A DNA stretch of 64,000 nt from Bacteroidota bacterium. Lineage in GTDB: Bacteria > Bacteroidota > Bacteroidia > Chitinophagales > BACL12. The position numbers were made by a program, and so were the translations under genes. The notes beneath the pieces were generated by a model. That model worked only from the letters and a program-made list of their open reading frames with translations, did not search any database and was not told the origin of the DNA. The stretch spans positions 1,426,001 through 1,490,000 of the forward strand of contig JADJIS010000002.1 of the NCBI GenBank assembly GCA_016706865.1, given 5' to 3'. Shown here one piece after another: positions 43,556-51,457 of the stretch; the stretch's first letter is position 1; each line of letters starts with the position of its first letter.

Positions 43556-44407
43556 ATGGCCTATTCATTGAGTCAAATATTTTCCACAAGAGAGCTTTCA
43601 TTAATCATTTGGATTGCAATCGGTTTATTGATAGGGTTATATAGTAAAAGCTTTAGGTCTTTATTAAAACAACTTATATTAACATTCTTAAAATCCAGAA
43701 TACTACCAGTATTCCTGTTGTTTTCAATTTATACTATATCACTAATTTACTTATTTGGTATGTTTCATCTTTGGGATATCACACTATTAAAAGATACCAT
43801 ATTTTGGTTTATTAGCGTAGCCCTCCTTTTGTTCTTTACTATAAACAATGCAAAGAATACAGGATTTTTTAAGAAAGCATTTATTGAAACTTTTAAATTA
43901 ACAATCGTCATTGAATATATTGTCAATTTATATACTTTTAACTTAATTGTTGAATTAATGCTCTTCCCGATTTTACTAATTATGTTTATCATTCCTGTAG
44001 TAACGGAAAGTAATCCGAATCAAAAACAATTGGGAGAGAAAATCAAATCTTTGTCTTCTTTTTTTGGACTAATCATATTTATAATAATCATTATAAAATC
44101 CGTTATAGAATTTAATGTGCTAGCTTCAATTAATAACATATATTCTTTCTTGTTACCACTTATAATGACAATGCTGATATTACCTTTCCTTTATTTTTTG
44201 GCTTTGTTTATCAATTATGAAGAATTGTGGACACGTATTAAAATTTTATATAAATATCAGGATTTGTATTTAAAAATGAAAACCCCTTTGTTTTGTGTTG
44301 CATTGTTCGATATCAACAAATTACAACGGATTAGTAAAAACTTGAATAAGCAAGAAGCTTATAATGCTAATAGTATTAGAGAATATTTTCGAAAAATATC
44401 AAAATAA
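43556..44407 (+). CDS. polytopic membrane protein, conserved hypothetical
   Basis: A 283-residue protein with about seven hydrophobic helices and very few charged residues. It starts 2 bp after the integrase stop. The segment FHLWDITLLKDTIFWFISVA with a following YIVNLYTFNLIVELMLFP resembles, from memory, a widespread family of uncharacterised bacterial membrane proteins. The last 70 residues are cytoplasmic and basic. Position suggests a cargo or accessory gene of the island. Function unknown. Confidence 0.65.
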   Translation: MAYSLSQIFSTRELSLIIWIAIGLLIGLYSKSFRSLLKQLILTFLKSRILPVFLLFSIYTISLIYLFGMFHLWDITLLKDTIFWFISVALLLFFTINNAKNTGFFKKAFIETFKLTIVIEYIVNLYTFNLIVELMLFPILLIMFIIPVVTESNPNQKQLGEKIKSLSSFFGLIIFIIIIIKSVIEFNVLASINNIYSFLLPLIMTMLILPFLYFLALFINYEELWTRIKILYKYQDLYLKMKTPLFCVALFDINKLQRISKNLNKQEAYNANSIREYFRKISK

Positions 44408-44447
44408 CTTCATTTACCCCTAAAGTAATTAATGAAATCTTAAAAAA

Positions 44448-44624
44448 TCAATCCCTCTCCGGCTCGTTGCGAATATTGAAATACCAAACGAGACCAATTC
44501 CTAAAAGAATTAAGATAATTACGATTATTAGCCATTTAGATGATTTCGGTGGAGCTGGGGCAATTTCAGTAGAAATTTGCGGAACTAAGTTGAAGTTGTC
44601 TATTGCTGATGTTATGTCTATCAT
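44448..44624 (-). CDS. small single-pass membrane protein (58 aa)
   Basis: A 58-residue reading frame from ATG 44624 to TGA 44448. A polar N-terminus (MIDITSAIDNFNLVPQ) with a Pro-rich APAPPKS stretch precedes one strong helix (WLIIVIILILLGIGLVWYF) and a charged end (NIRNEPERD). Its ATG overlaps the stop of the gene upstream by ATGA, which strongly supports translation. The two form a small minus-strand operon inside the island. Role unknown; coupling suggests the pair work together. Confidence 0.6.
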   Translation of the reverse strand: MIDITSAIDNFNLVPQISTEIAPAPPKSSKWLIIVIILILLGIGLVWYFNIRNEPERD

Positions 44625-44977
44625 TTTTTTACAATTTTAATATTTTCAGAATCAATTCTCATTATAAGATAATTATAGATTGCCCGACAACTTTTTCCTT
44701 CATATTCTTCATAATGAGTCATAACGTTTAAAGAATATCCTTTCCCATTAAGAAATTGCTCATGGAAGATTGATTCCAGTTTGCCTTCCATCAATTCTGT
44801 CAGGATTAGTAAGTTTTTATGCAATGGTTTGTCTACAAACGATTTTTCTATACGAATTTCCTTCGCTTTTTCATTATTGAATCGAATTCTGTTTTCACCA
44901 TTTGCGAAAACTTGATTTGATCGTAAGGCAATAAATGCTTCGCCAGTATACGGATCGATTTTTTCTATGCTTCCCAT
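44621..44977 (-). CDS. hypothetical island protein
   Basis: A 118-residue cytoplasmic protein opening with MGSIEKIDPYTGEAFIALRS, then NQVFANGENRIRFNNEKAKEIR. I recall similar starts (DPYTGE, R-x-NQ-x-FA-x-x-x-N-RI-x-(F/Y)NN-x-KA) in short genes of Bacteroidota mobile elements, without known function. The rest contains HYEEYEGKSCRAIYNYLIMRI, a beta-helix mix. It is first in a two-gene operon with a 58-residue membrane protein. Confidence 0.6.
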   Translation of the reverse strand: MGSIEKIDPYTGEAFIALRSNQVFANGENRIRFNNEKAKEIRIEKSFVDKPLHKNLLILTELMEGKLESIFHEQFLNGKGYSLNVMTHYEEYEGKSCRAIYNYLIMRIDSENIKIVKK

Positions 44978-44981
44978 AATA

Positions 44982-44989
44982 CAAAATTA
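44982..44989 (-). promoter_or_regulatory. -7 box (TAATTTTG) of the two-gene minus-strand operon
   Basis: An exact TAnnTTTG match on the minus strand, only 4 bp before the ATG. Transcription would start at or near the start codon, so the mRNA may be almost leaderless. Confidence 0.4.
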
Positions 44990-45196
44990 GAGAGTATATT
45001 TATATGAATTTACATTAAATCAAAGCAAATTAATGTGAATTGACGCATAAAAATCAATTAATTCAAATTGATACATCTTAATTTAGATTTAAAGCGCTTT
45101 GAAAGTATGTAGTTGGTGTTTTAAATTATATTGATTTAGTATTCAAATAGTTGATAACTGGTTGTTGTATACATACTTAAATAATGGAATATTCCG

Positions 45197-45204
45197 TATC
45201 TTTG
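45197..45204 (+). promoter_or_regulatory. -7 box (TATCTTTG) of caspase-like gene
   Basis: An exact TAnnTTTG match 53 bp before the ATG at 45258. No clear -33 partner at standard spacing. Confidence 0.5.
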
Positions 45205-45257
45205 AAAACAAAGAGTGTACAATTAAAAGGCATAAAAAGAATAAAATTTATAGATAA

Positions 45258-45917
45258 ATGAAAAGTATATTACTATTGAGAGCCTGTGGGCTATCTGACG
45301 AGAAACAAGAATGTGATAATATTAAGTCACAGGCTCAATTATATGGATTGGAAGTTCATGACCATTGTCCAAAAAATAATGAAGAGCTATATTCAATCCT
45401 TAACCAAGGAGTTGAGTTTGACTACATCTATTTAAGTTCACATGGCAGTGCTGAAGGATTCGGAAATGATTCAGGAACTATTGATTCTTCCTGGTTTGAT
45501 TTCGGAATTGAACTTTGTGGTTCAGCATGCATGAATCCAAACTGTGTAGTTATGTTATCATGCTGCCGCGGAGGATTAAATCAAGTTGCTTATGATCTAT
45601 TTTTTTGTTGTCCAAAAATAGCTTTTATAGTTGGACCACGACAAAGCTTGTTTCCACATGATATGCTAATTAGTTTCAATATTTTACTTTATAATTTAGA
45701 ACATAGAAATATAGATCCTTTAATTGCGTGCGAAAAAATTAAACTGGCGACAGATATTCGGTTCATTTGTTTTGATCGCTTAGAAACGGAAGTAGAGACA
45801 GGATACCTTATGTATATAAAGAAATATGATGAAAGCGCGACGGAAGATTTAAATGTTGCAAGAGAAAAAGCTAATGAAGAATTAATTCCAATTGAGACTT
45901 ATTCAAATAATAAATAA
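45258..45917 (+). CDS. caspase-like (CHAT-type) cysteine protease candidate
   Basis: A 219-residue cytoplasmic protein whose central part has the caspase/CHAT layout. A hydrophobic strand ends in the catalytic His (FDYIYLSSHGSAEG, His62). About 40 residues later a strand ends in Cys (CVVMLSCCRGG, Cys103 by alignment to LS-A-C). Later segments FIVGPRQSLFPHDM and ALYNLE-like NILLYNLEHR resemble CHAT 'G...WPV.D..A..' parts. The protein is nearly all protease domain with no visible sensor, so it may need a partner. It has its own promoter in the island and is followed 154 bp later by a DUF5677-like gene. Cysteine-rich overall. Function as an abortive-infection effector is a hypothesis. Confidence 0.6.
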   Translation: MKSILLLRACGLSDEKQECDNIKSQAQLYGLEVHDHCPKNNEELYSILNQGVEFDYIYLSSHGSAEGFGNDSGTIDSSWFDFGIELCGSACMNPNCVVMLSCCRGGLNQVAYDLFFCCPKIAFIVGPRQSLFPHDMLISFNILLYNLEHRNIDPLIACEKIKLATDIRFICFDRLETEVETGYLMYIKKYDESATEDLNVAREKANEELIPIETYSNNK

Positions 45918-46071
45918 CTTACAAAACAATAATCATGTTCTTTCAATGGAATTATCATGATTCGCCTATTTATAAAAGCAAAAGTTAGAAGTATAATTAA
46001 TATGTTCAGTGTATTAGTAAAATTAATCTGTTTACCTTCAGATTTGAAATTTCATATATAATATCGCCAAA

Positions 46072-47250
46072 ATGGATAAAGATGTTTGCATTGAGAAAAT
46101 ATGCTTGTTGCCTTTAAATGTCAAATTAGAACAAAAATCAGCATCACAATTATTAGCTGAATCTTTATATTATATTTTTTCCGAAACTATATCAATTGAA
46201 GATATAAAGACTCATTTGAATAATGCTCCACACCTCATTGATCACTGGCTTGAATGGTCAGATAATAAAAAAGGCTCCGGCCTCCTGCTCATTATAAGTG
46301 AAACACAAAATTTTGTTAGATATGTTTCTGCAAACGGGGAACTACTTTTTGAACATGGTTTTCAAAATAAGACAGATGCTTGTTCTGAATACATATTGAG
46401 GGAAATTATCGAAATTCTATCTAAGGGAATAGAACACAACCCACAATTTGACTTAGATGTGATAATAAATGCCTCAGTGGAGATTGGGAATTTGATGCAA
46501 GGAGCATTAATACCCGAAAGTTCACATATGCTTTATTATGCTGAAGGCTTAAGCCAAAAAATTATAAACCATATTTTGACAGCTCGATATTTATTGAACG
46601 GTTACCAATTAGGTATTGAAAATAATTTGTTCGAACCTAAAGTTGATTTTGGATCAATAATAATATTAACAAGGGCTGCATTGGAAACATATTTAGCTTT
46701 AAATTATATCTTCATTGCTGAAAACAATCATTCGCTCCAAGATTTTCGATATTTATGTTGGGACCTGGCTGGATATCTAGAAAGAGCTAATATGCCCGCA
46801 AAAGTTGACCATCATAAGCAACTAAAAGAGGATGAAGCTAAACAAATTGAACTTATAAGGAATAAACTTTTAATTAATGGTATTTTTCAATCTTTAGGGC
46901 CCAAGGTGCAAAAAAAGGCTTTAAATGGTGAATGGCGATTAACACTGGGTTGGGTAGATTTAGCAACCCGTGCAGGTATTAATGAAATTTATTTTAGAAA
47001 CCAATACAAATTTCTTTGTAATTATGCACATGCCAGTCGACTTAGTGTTATTCAAATTCAGCAGAACAAAACTTTTATACAACAAAAAGAAATGGCGCTT
47101 TTTACTGTTAATACTCTCATCGTGGTATTAGCAAAACACATGTATGACTATATTGAAATTATGCCCGCATTGAATGTACTTAAGGTCAAAATGAAACAAT
47201 ATCCAATTATATTATTTTGGAAAAAAATCGGGGAAAATCTTCGTAGTTAA
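46072..47250 (+). CDS. DUF5677-like protein, possible partner of caspase-like protease
   Basis: A 392-residue soluble protein. The N-terminal 130 residues contain APHLIDHWLEWSDNKKGSG, a distinct sub-domain. The C-terminal two-thirds are all helical, with GSIIILTRAALETYLALNYIF and QYKFLCNYAHASRL, which resemble DUF5677-type proteins. The YAH near the end recalls HEPN-like helices, but a clean R-x4-6-H motif is missing. It follows the caspase-like gene and precedes an RteC-domain gene by 60 bp. Function unknown. Confidence 0.55.
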   Translation: MDKDVCIEKICLLPLNVKLEQKSASQLLAESLYYIFSETISIEDIKTHLNNAPHLIDHWLEWSDNKKGSGLLLIISETQNFVRYVSANGELLFEHGFQNKTDACSEYILREIIEILSKGIEHNPQFDLDVIINASVEIGNLMQGALIPESSHMLYYAEGLSQKIINHILTARYLLNGYQLGIENNLFEPKVDFGSIIILTRAALETYLALNYIFIAENNHSLQDFRYLCWDLAGYLERANMPAKVDHHKQLKEDEAKQIELIRNKLLINGIFQSLGPKVQKKALNGEWRLTLGWVDLATRAGINEIYFRNQYKFLCNYAHASRLSVIQIQQNKTFIQQKEMALFTVNTLIVVLAKHMYDYIEIMPALNVLKVKMKQYPIILFWKKIGENLRS

Positions 47251-47310
47251 TAAAATATATTATGGGATGATTATTAATTAAAATGAAAGCATTGATAATT
47301 TAAATAATTT

Positions 47311-47982
47311 ATGAACGAAAATCGAAACTCAATCCACCATCAAAGTATGGTAAGAGACCAAACTTTTAAAGAACATCCTATTAAAAACCATGAGACTGAG
47401 AATTATTCAGATTATGATGTTACCGCAAAATATTATGATAGCGCGGATTTTACTTTTGATGGCTCCTTTTCCATGCTCATATACTGCAAAGCCTTACTCT
47501 CAAAATTTTCCGAACTTACAAACAGCCAAATCCCAAAATTTATCGATTACCAAATAAGTTTTGTATCTGATAAAAAGCAGTGGCTCTACGACATTGAAAA
47601 GTTGATTGAGAACAATCCTGAGCGGATAAATAGGATCAGGCCAGAATTGCATGATTACTTAACGAAGCTTATACAAGCAAAGATAGCTTCAATGGATGCT
47701 TCCCTTGTACCAGGACCGACAAAACAATTAACATGGAAAGGACCTGAGATTGACCTTATAGAATTAATTACAGCTCTAACACAGTCGAAAAGAATAGTGA
47801 ATGAAAAGGGTGAATCTATCCGCACTGAAGCAATTGAATTTTTTGAATCTGTTTTCCATATTAAGCTAAAAGATCCTGAAAAAAAGCTATCGCAAACTAA
47901 AGGAAGAAAAGAAGGATACAATCATTTCCTTGATCGTTTATCTGAAAAATTCAAGGAGTGGGAGCAAAAACGCTCTAAGTAA
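47311..47982 (+). CDS. RteC-domain protein of mobile element
   Basis: A 223-residue protein whose C-terminal half fits the RteC family of Bacteroides conjugative transposons: LTWKGPEIDLIELITALTQS, then RTEAIEFFESVFHIKL and a basic KKLSQTKGRKEG...FLDRLSEKFKEW. In CTnDOT, RteC controls excision gene expression. Here it probably regulates the island. It has no export signal. It lies between the caspase-like pair and an excisionase-like gene and is followed by hairpin AACCCTT/AAGGGTT (47981-48001). Confidence 0.75.
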   Translation: MNENRNSIHHQSMVRDQTFKEHPIKNHETENYSDYDVTAKYYDSADFTFDGSFSMLIYCKALLSKFSELTNSQIPKFIDYQISFVSDKKQWLYDIEKLIENNPERINRIRPELHDYLTKLIQAKIASMDASLVPGPTKQLTWKGPEIDLIELITALTQSKRIVNEKGESIRTEAIEFFESVFHIKLKDPEKKLSQTKGRKEGYNHFLDRLSEKFKEWEQKRSK

Positions 47983-48103
47983 CCCTTATTTACCAAGGGT
48001 TTCAGAAAACCTTTATAGACTCCTTTATAGACTCTATATGTGGTCGGTATTCATGTGCGCAATTTTGCTTTGCCTTTCATAGGTAAAATCAAAATTTAAA
48101 ATC

Positions 48104-48391
48104 ATGAATGTAATAACTATAGAATCCGAAGCATTTGAACAGCTAATTGGCAAGATCGATGCTCTCCAGGCTACCTTACTAGAAAAGGAAAAACAGCCTA
48201 AAGAAATCTGGTTAGACAACCAGGAATTTATCCAACTTTTAAAAATTTCAAAAAGATCTGCGCAAAATTTTCGCGATTCGGGAATGATTTCATTCTCGCA
48301 GATCGGAGCTAAAATCTACTACCGATTATCTGATGTAGAGGAACTTCTTAAAAAGCATTATAGAAAAGCTTTTAAACCAACCAATAAATAA
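48104..48391 (+). CDS. excisionase-like helix-turn-helix protein
   Basis: A 95-residue protein. A coiled-coil-prone N-terminus (EAFEQLIGKIDALQATLLEKEK) is followed by a MerR/Xis-type winged helix: IWLDNQEFIQLLKISKRSAQNFRDSG then KIYYRLSDVEELL. This type is found in nearly all Bacteroidota integrative elements next to the integrase or RepA gene. It probably binds att or origin DNA and steers excision or transcription. It precedes the next gene by 2 bp. Confidence 0.82.
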   Translation: MNVITIESEAFEQLIGKIDALQATLLEKEKQPKEIWLDNQEFIQLLKISKRSAQNFRDSGMISFSQIGAKIYYRLSDVEELLKKHYRKAFKPTNK

Positions 48392-48393
48392 TA

Positions 48394-48774
48394 ATGTTAT
48401 TGGAAGCTTCAAATAACATGACTGAGCTGGGATGGAATGATTTAATTCATAGGCTTCATTCTATGCTTGATATGGAATGGATCAGGCTGGAAAGAAATAA
48501 AGCCTATTATACCTCTGAATTTAATAAATCAGGAGCTGACTTATCAAAACTTGAAAAATTATACAACCGGATAAATGAGGAGCAAAATAGAAATCAATTG
48601 ATCGAGGAATTTCTGATGAGAATAGAAGAACAAAATATGCTTGCAATATTTCAATCATTAGATTTTTGCATCCAATCAGAAAAAATGCGTACTGGAAAAG
48701 AACCGGATAATTTTGAAATATATATCAATAAAGTGAACAGAGTTTATAAAACCTACTATTTACCATTAAAATAA
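48394..48774 (+). CDS. hypothetical helical island protein
   Basis: A 126-residue, wholly alpha-helical, charged protein (NNMTELGWNDLIHRLHSMLD, LSKLEKLYNRINEEQNRN). No family recognised. It sits between the excisionase-like gene (2 bp gap) and the RecA-fold ATPase gene (7 bp gap), so it belongs to the same operon and may take part in replication, mobilisation or excision. Confidence 0.6.
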   Translation: MLLEASNNMTELGWNDLIHRLHSMLDMEWIRLERNKAYYTSEFNKSGADLSKLEKLYNRINEEQNRNQLIEEFLMRIEEQNMLAIFQSLDFCIQSEKMRTGKEPDNFEIYINKVNRVYKTYYLPLK

Positions 48775-48781
48775 GAATCAA

Positions 48782-49975
48782 ATGCTAGATATACCTCACC
48801 CAAATCAAAAGTTAACTCCTTCGATACATATTGAAAAATCTCAGGAAAATGACTATTTAACTCAAATATTAAATACACGTGATAAATTAATTAATGCACG
48901 TAAAAAAGAAATCACTTTTAGCAAACCTTTTCTTTCACAAAATGGAAATCCTGTATTTCAGATGAATACTATTAATCTGGTGCAGGGCAAAGCCGGAGTA
49001 TTCAAAAGTCATTTGGCAGAAAGAATGTGTAGTGCCATTTTATTAAAAGGTGATCCAACAGAGGAAATGTTAGGATTTCATGCTGATCCTTCGCTGGATT
49101 ATACCATTTGTTATGTTGATACAGAAAGAAACCACTGCGACCAATTACCTTTTATGATGCAACAAATTCAAAAAAAAGCTGGCATCCCAATAGAAATTAC
49201 GCCGGAAAATTTTGATTGCATATCCCTACTTGAAATTTCAAGACAAAGCCGGTTTGAGGCATTAAAACAATACATTGAACACGTAAGGACTAAATATTCC
49301 ACTCATATTGTTATTATTCTTGATGTAATAACGGACTGCATTGAAAATTTTAATGACACGAAAGAAAGTATGAAATTAATTGATATGATGAATTTATATA
49401 TAAATCAATTCAATGTAACCTTTATTTGCCTCATTCATGAAAACCCAGGAAGTGCTGAAAAAGCGCGAGGTCATTTAGGGACAGAATTAATGAACAAAGC
49501 ATCTACTGTTATTCAAATAGGGTTTGAAAGGGATAGTCAGAACAAACCTTTAGAACTAATCAAAATTTCATATCTAAAGTGCAGGACATCACGCAAACAT
49601 GATCCCTTTTATGCCGAATATTCAGAAATAAAAAGGGGTTTGGTTTTAGCCTCTCAGGAGGTAATAAAATCAAATCTGGCCAAGAAAAGACTGAAAGCAA
49701 ATACAGAGGCTATCCTAGACTGTTTACCAGATTTGTTAAGATTGCCAATGAATAAAACTGATTTATTTGAATATCTAATGCAGGAATTAGATTGTAAAGA
49801 GGGGATTTTAACTACAAGACTTAAGGAAATTATAGAACAGGAAGTGACACTAGAAAATATCAAGGGTGAAGTTTGTCATTTGAAAAAGAAGTCAGTTGAC
49901 AGAAAAGCGATTTTTTATCTAGAACCCATTAATTCCACCTTTGATAGTTTTACTGATAAGGATGCTTCAAAATGA
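48782..49975 (+). CDS. RecA-fold ATPase, RepA/AAA_25 type
   Basis: A 397-residue protein with Walker A GKAGVFKS (residues 69-76, preceded by NTINLVQ), a Walker B-like strand HIVIILDVITD (about 175-185) and a RecA-family sensor segment FICLIHENPGSAEKARGHLGTELMNKA. The C-terminal 130 residues look like a winged-helix DNA-binding region. Such ATPases are standard in Bacteroidota mobile elements (hexameric RepA-type helicases or loaders). It is last in the small operon with the HTH protein. No relaxase or primase gene was found nearby. Confidence 0.8.
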   Translation: MLDIPHPNQKLTPSIHIEKSQENDYLTQILNTRDKLINARKKEITFSKPFLSQNGNPVFQMNTINLVQGKAGVFKSHLAERMCSAILLKGDPTEEMLGFHADPSLDYTICYVDTERNHCDQLPFMMQQIQKKAGIPIEITPENFDCISLLEISRQSRFEALKQYIEHVRTKYSTHIVIILDVITDCIENFNDTKESMKLIDMMNLYINQFNVTFICLIHENPGSAEKARGHLGTELMNKASTVIQIGFERDSQNKPLELIKISYLKCRTSRKHDPFYAEYSEIKRGLVLASQEVIKSNLAKKRLKANTEAILDCLPDLLRLPMNKTDLFEYLMQELDCKEGILTTRLKEIIEQEVTLENIKGEVCHLKKKSVDRKAIFYLEPINSTFDSFTDKDASK

Positions 49976-50001
49976 TATTCAAATGCTTCTTTTGACTTTT
50001 G

Positions 50002-50035
50002 CATTTGCAAACCCTTATATAAGCCTTTGCAAATG
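50002..50035. promoter_or_regulatory. 34-bp palindrome (operator or origin candidate)
   Basis: CATTTGCAAA (50002-50011) and TTTGCAAATG (50026-50035) are perfect inverted arms, and TTATATAA (50015-50022) shares the same centre. Only the three-base steps CCC and GCC break the symmetry. It lies 45 bp upstream of the next ATG, just after the RepA-like gene. Confidence 0.55.
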
Positions 50036-50079
50036 TCAAATACAATTCTTCTAGGATTCTCTGTGTTTTGCTTAAATTT

Positions 50080-51141
50080 ATGCAGGAAAAGACCAATAAA
50101 TGCTCTTTCCTGGTGAAAATTCATTTTATGCAGAACCAATCAACCTTTGAAAATCTTACGATCAGCTTAAATAATGATCTCCTGAACTATTGGGATCAGC
50201 TTGCCAGAATACATAAGTTCTTTCATGACCCTGACAGATCAAATATTTTGGTATTTGAAATACCATTAGCATATCAGAACAGTTTTGTCACACCAATTGA
50301 GACAGCCTTAAAAGTACAAAAGGATATTATAGATACCATCGGACAATTAAAAGGTTTTGATGTTGATTATTATTATTTCCTAACCAATTCATTACAACCT
50401 GCAATACGTAATTTATCAGATTTAGTGCAATCAGTAATTGTAGGTAAACCTCCCGAAAATGTTTTGTATAATCATAAAATCTTAATAGAAATATTAAATG
50501 ATGAACTTGCAAAACTCAAAGATCTTATAATAAAGGGGGCTGGTTATCTTCCAAAACAACAAGAGCAGGACACAATTCAAATTATATTAGAGCATTTTGA
50601 TTCGTTAGGCAAGGCAGAGGTTAATGAAGTACCTGGATATTTGTTAAAAGGATTGGAGGTTATTCTAAAAACCCCTGTTACAAGTGAAATGTTTTATAAA
50701 TACTCTCAGAATAAAGGAATTATACTTTTTTATTATAAGTTATTCAAGATACAGGGAATTAAAAATTTTGCAGTTAAAAATTCAGATAATTTAGTAACTC
50801 TAATAACCTATTTTTTGCAGAACCAACTTCAGATAATTAAAAAGCTCTTTACAAAAGTTAACTTTTTTGAGGAAATGCTTAAATTTAATTTCACTTTAGC
50901 AGAAGAAAAAGAAGGGTTTCAAAACAATCGGGAATTATTTGAGATATTTATAGCAATTGCCAAGGTTCGTGGTTTGCCTCTGACTTATAAAATGAAGAAA
51001 AATTTTGTAAGCATATACACAGGTAAAAAATCTATTAATAAATTTCTTCCTTATATAAAAAGAAAGGCCCCAGGATACGCACAATATCTTTTGTATTTAA
51101 ATAGAAAGAAAAAACAAATGACTGAGCAAGAAATTAAATAG
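50080..51141 (+). CDS. hypothetical island protein
   Basis: About 353 residues from ATG 50080; ATG 50128 is an alternative and TTG 50068 unlikely. All helical, rich in Lys, Leu and Phe (FFEEMLKFNFTLAEEKEG, YKMKKNFVSIYTGKKSINKFL). No domain recognised. It follows the RepA-like ATPase after a palindrome and is the last gene before a structured noncoding segment. Possible roles include mobilisation or replication, by position only. Confidence 0.6.
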   Translation: MQEKTNKCSFLVKIHFMQNQSTFENLTISLNNDLLNYWDQLARIHKFFHDPDRSNILVFEIPLAYQNSFVTPIETALKVQKDIIDTIGQLKGFDVDYYYFLTNSLQPAIRNLSDLVQSVIVGKPPENVLYNHKILIEILNDELAKLKDLIIKGAGYLPKQQEQDTIQIILEHFDSLGKAEVNEVPGYLLKGLEVILKTPVTSEMFYKYSQNKGIILFYYKLFKIQGIKNFAVKNSDNLVTLITYFLQNQLQIIKKLFTKVNFFEEMLKFNFTLAEEKEGFQNNRELFEIFIAIAKVRGLPLTYKMKKNFVSIYTGKKSINKFLPYIKRKAPGYAQYLLYLNRKKKQMTEQEIK

Positions 51142-51186
51142 ATACAAAAACTATTTTTAGATTTAAATTAATTAATAAAATACACC

Positions 51187-51319
51187 GCAGTAAGACTGCA
51201 CAACGCCATTCTCGTTGTAAAACAAGAACTTCCGGCATAAACACAAAGCCCACAGCACATGGCTAACGATTTATTCCGTTGCTTCTTGTTTTACAAGCTA
51301 TCGTCAGTCTGAAATAGCT
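51187..51319. other. multi-stem structured element (ncRNA, oriT or att candidate)
   Basis: Stems read directly: GCAGT/ACTGC (51187-51199); ACAACG/CGTTGT (51200-51218); a perfect 14-bp long-range pair TTGTAAAACAAGAA (51215-51228) with TTCTTGTTTTACAA (51283-51296); and AGCTAT/ATAGCT (51296-51319). The second stem and the long-range pair overlap at 51215-51218, so two alternative folds exist. Confidence 0.55.
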
Positions 51320-51390
51320 ACTTTCTTTTTCTTTTTCCGTTTTCTTTTTCTTTTAAAATATCCGTAGCAATATATTCTGCTCGGAGGTGG

Positions 51391-51431
51391 GATAAATAAA
51401 AACCCGGCTCCATCTAGCGACTTTGCCGGGT
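51391..51431 (-). terminator. terminator of T9SS gene cluster
   Basis: CCCGGC (51403-51408)/GCCGGG (51425-51430), with the A-rich left flank giving a T-tract on the minus strand. It lies 27 bp after the stop of the last cluster gene. Confidence 0.78.
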
Positions 51432-51457
51432 ATCCCCATGAAAACACAAGCTTTAAA

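Larger units (their letters stand above)
51142..51457. other. structured noncoding region
   Basis: Contains several perfect stems (51187-51319), a pyrimidine-rich TTTCTTTTTCTTTTTCC tract (about 51322-51353) and the terminator of the minus-strand cluster. No gene seen. Confidence 0.7.

Noticed and set aside
46072..47250. HEPN RNase motif in the DUF5677-like protein
   Set aside because: The nearest Arg and His (FRNQYKFLCNYAH) are separated by ten residues, too far for R-x4-6-H.
51187..51319. Integron attC site or retron msr/msd
   Set aside because: The arms do not show the RYYYAAC/GTTRRRY core pair in the right places, and there is no integron integrase or reverse transcriptase nearby.
42160..51320. 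Complete conjugative element
   Set aside because: No tra genes, relaxase or coupling protein were found in this stretch; only integrase, RteC-type, HTH and RepA-type genes.
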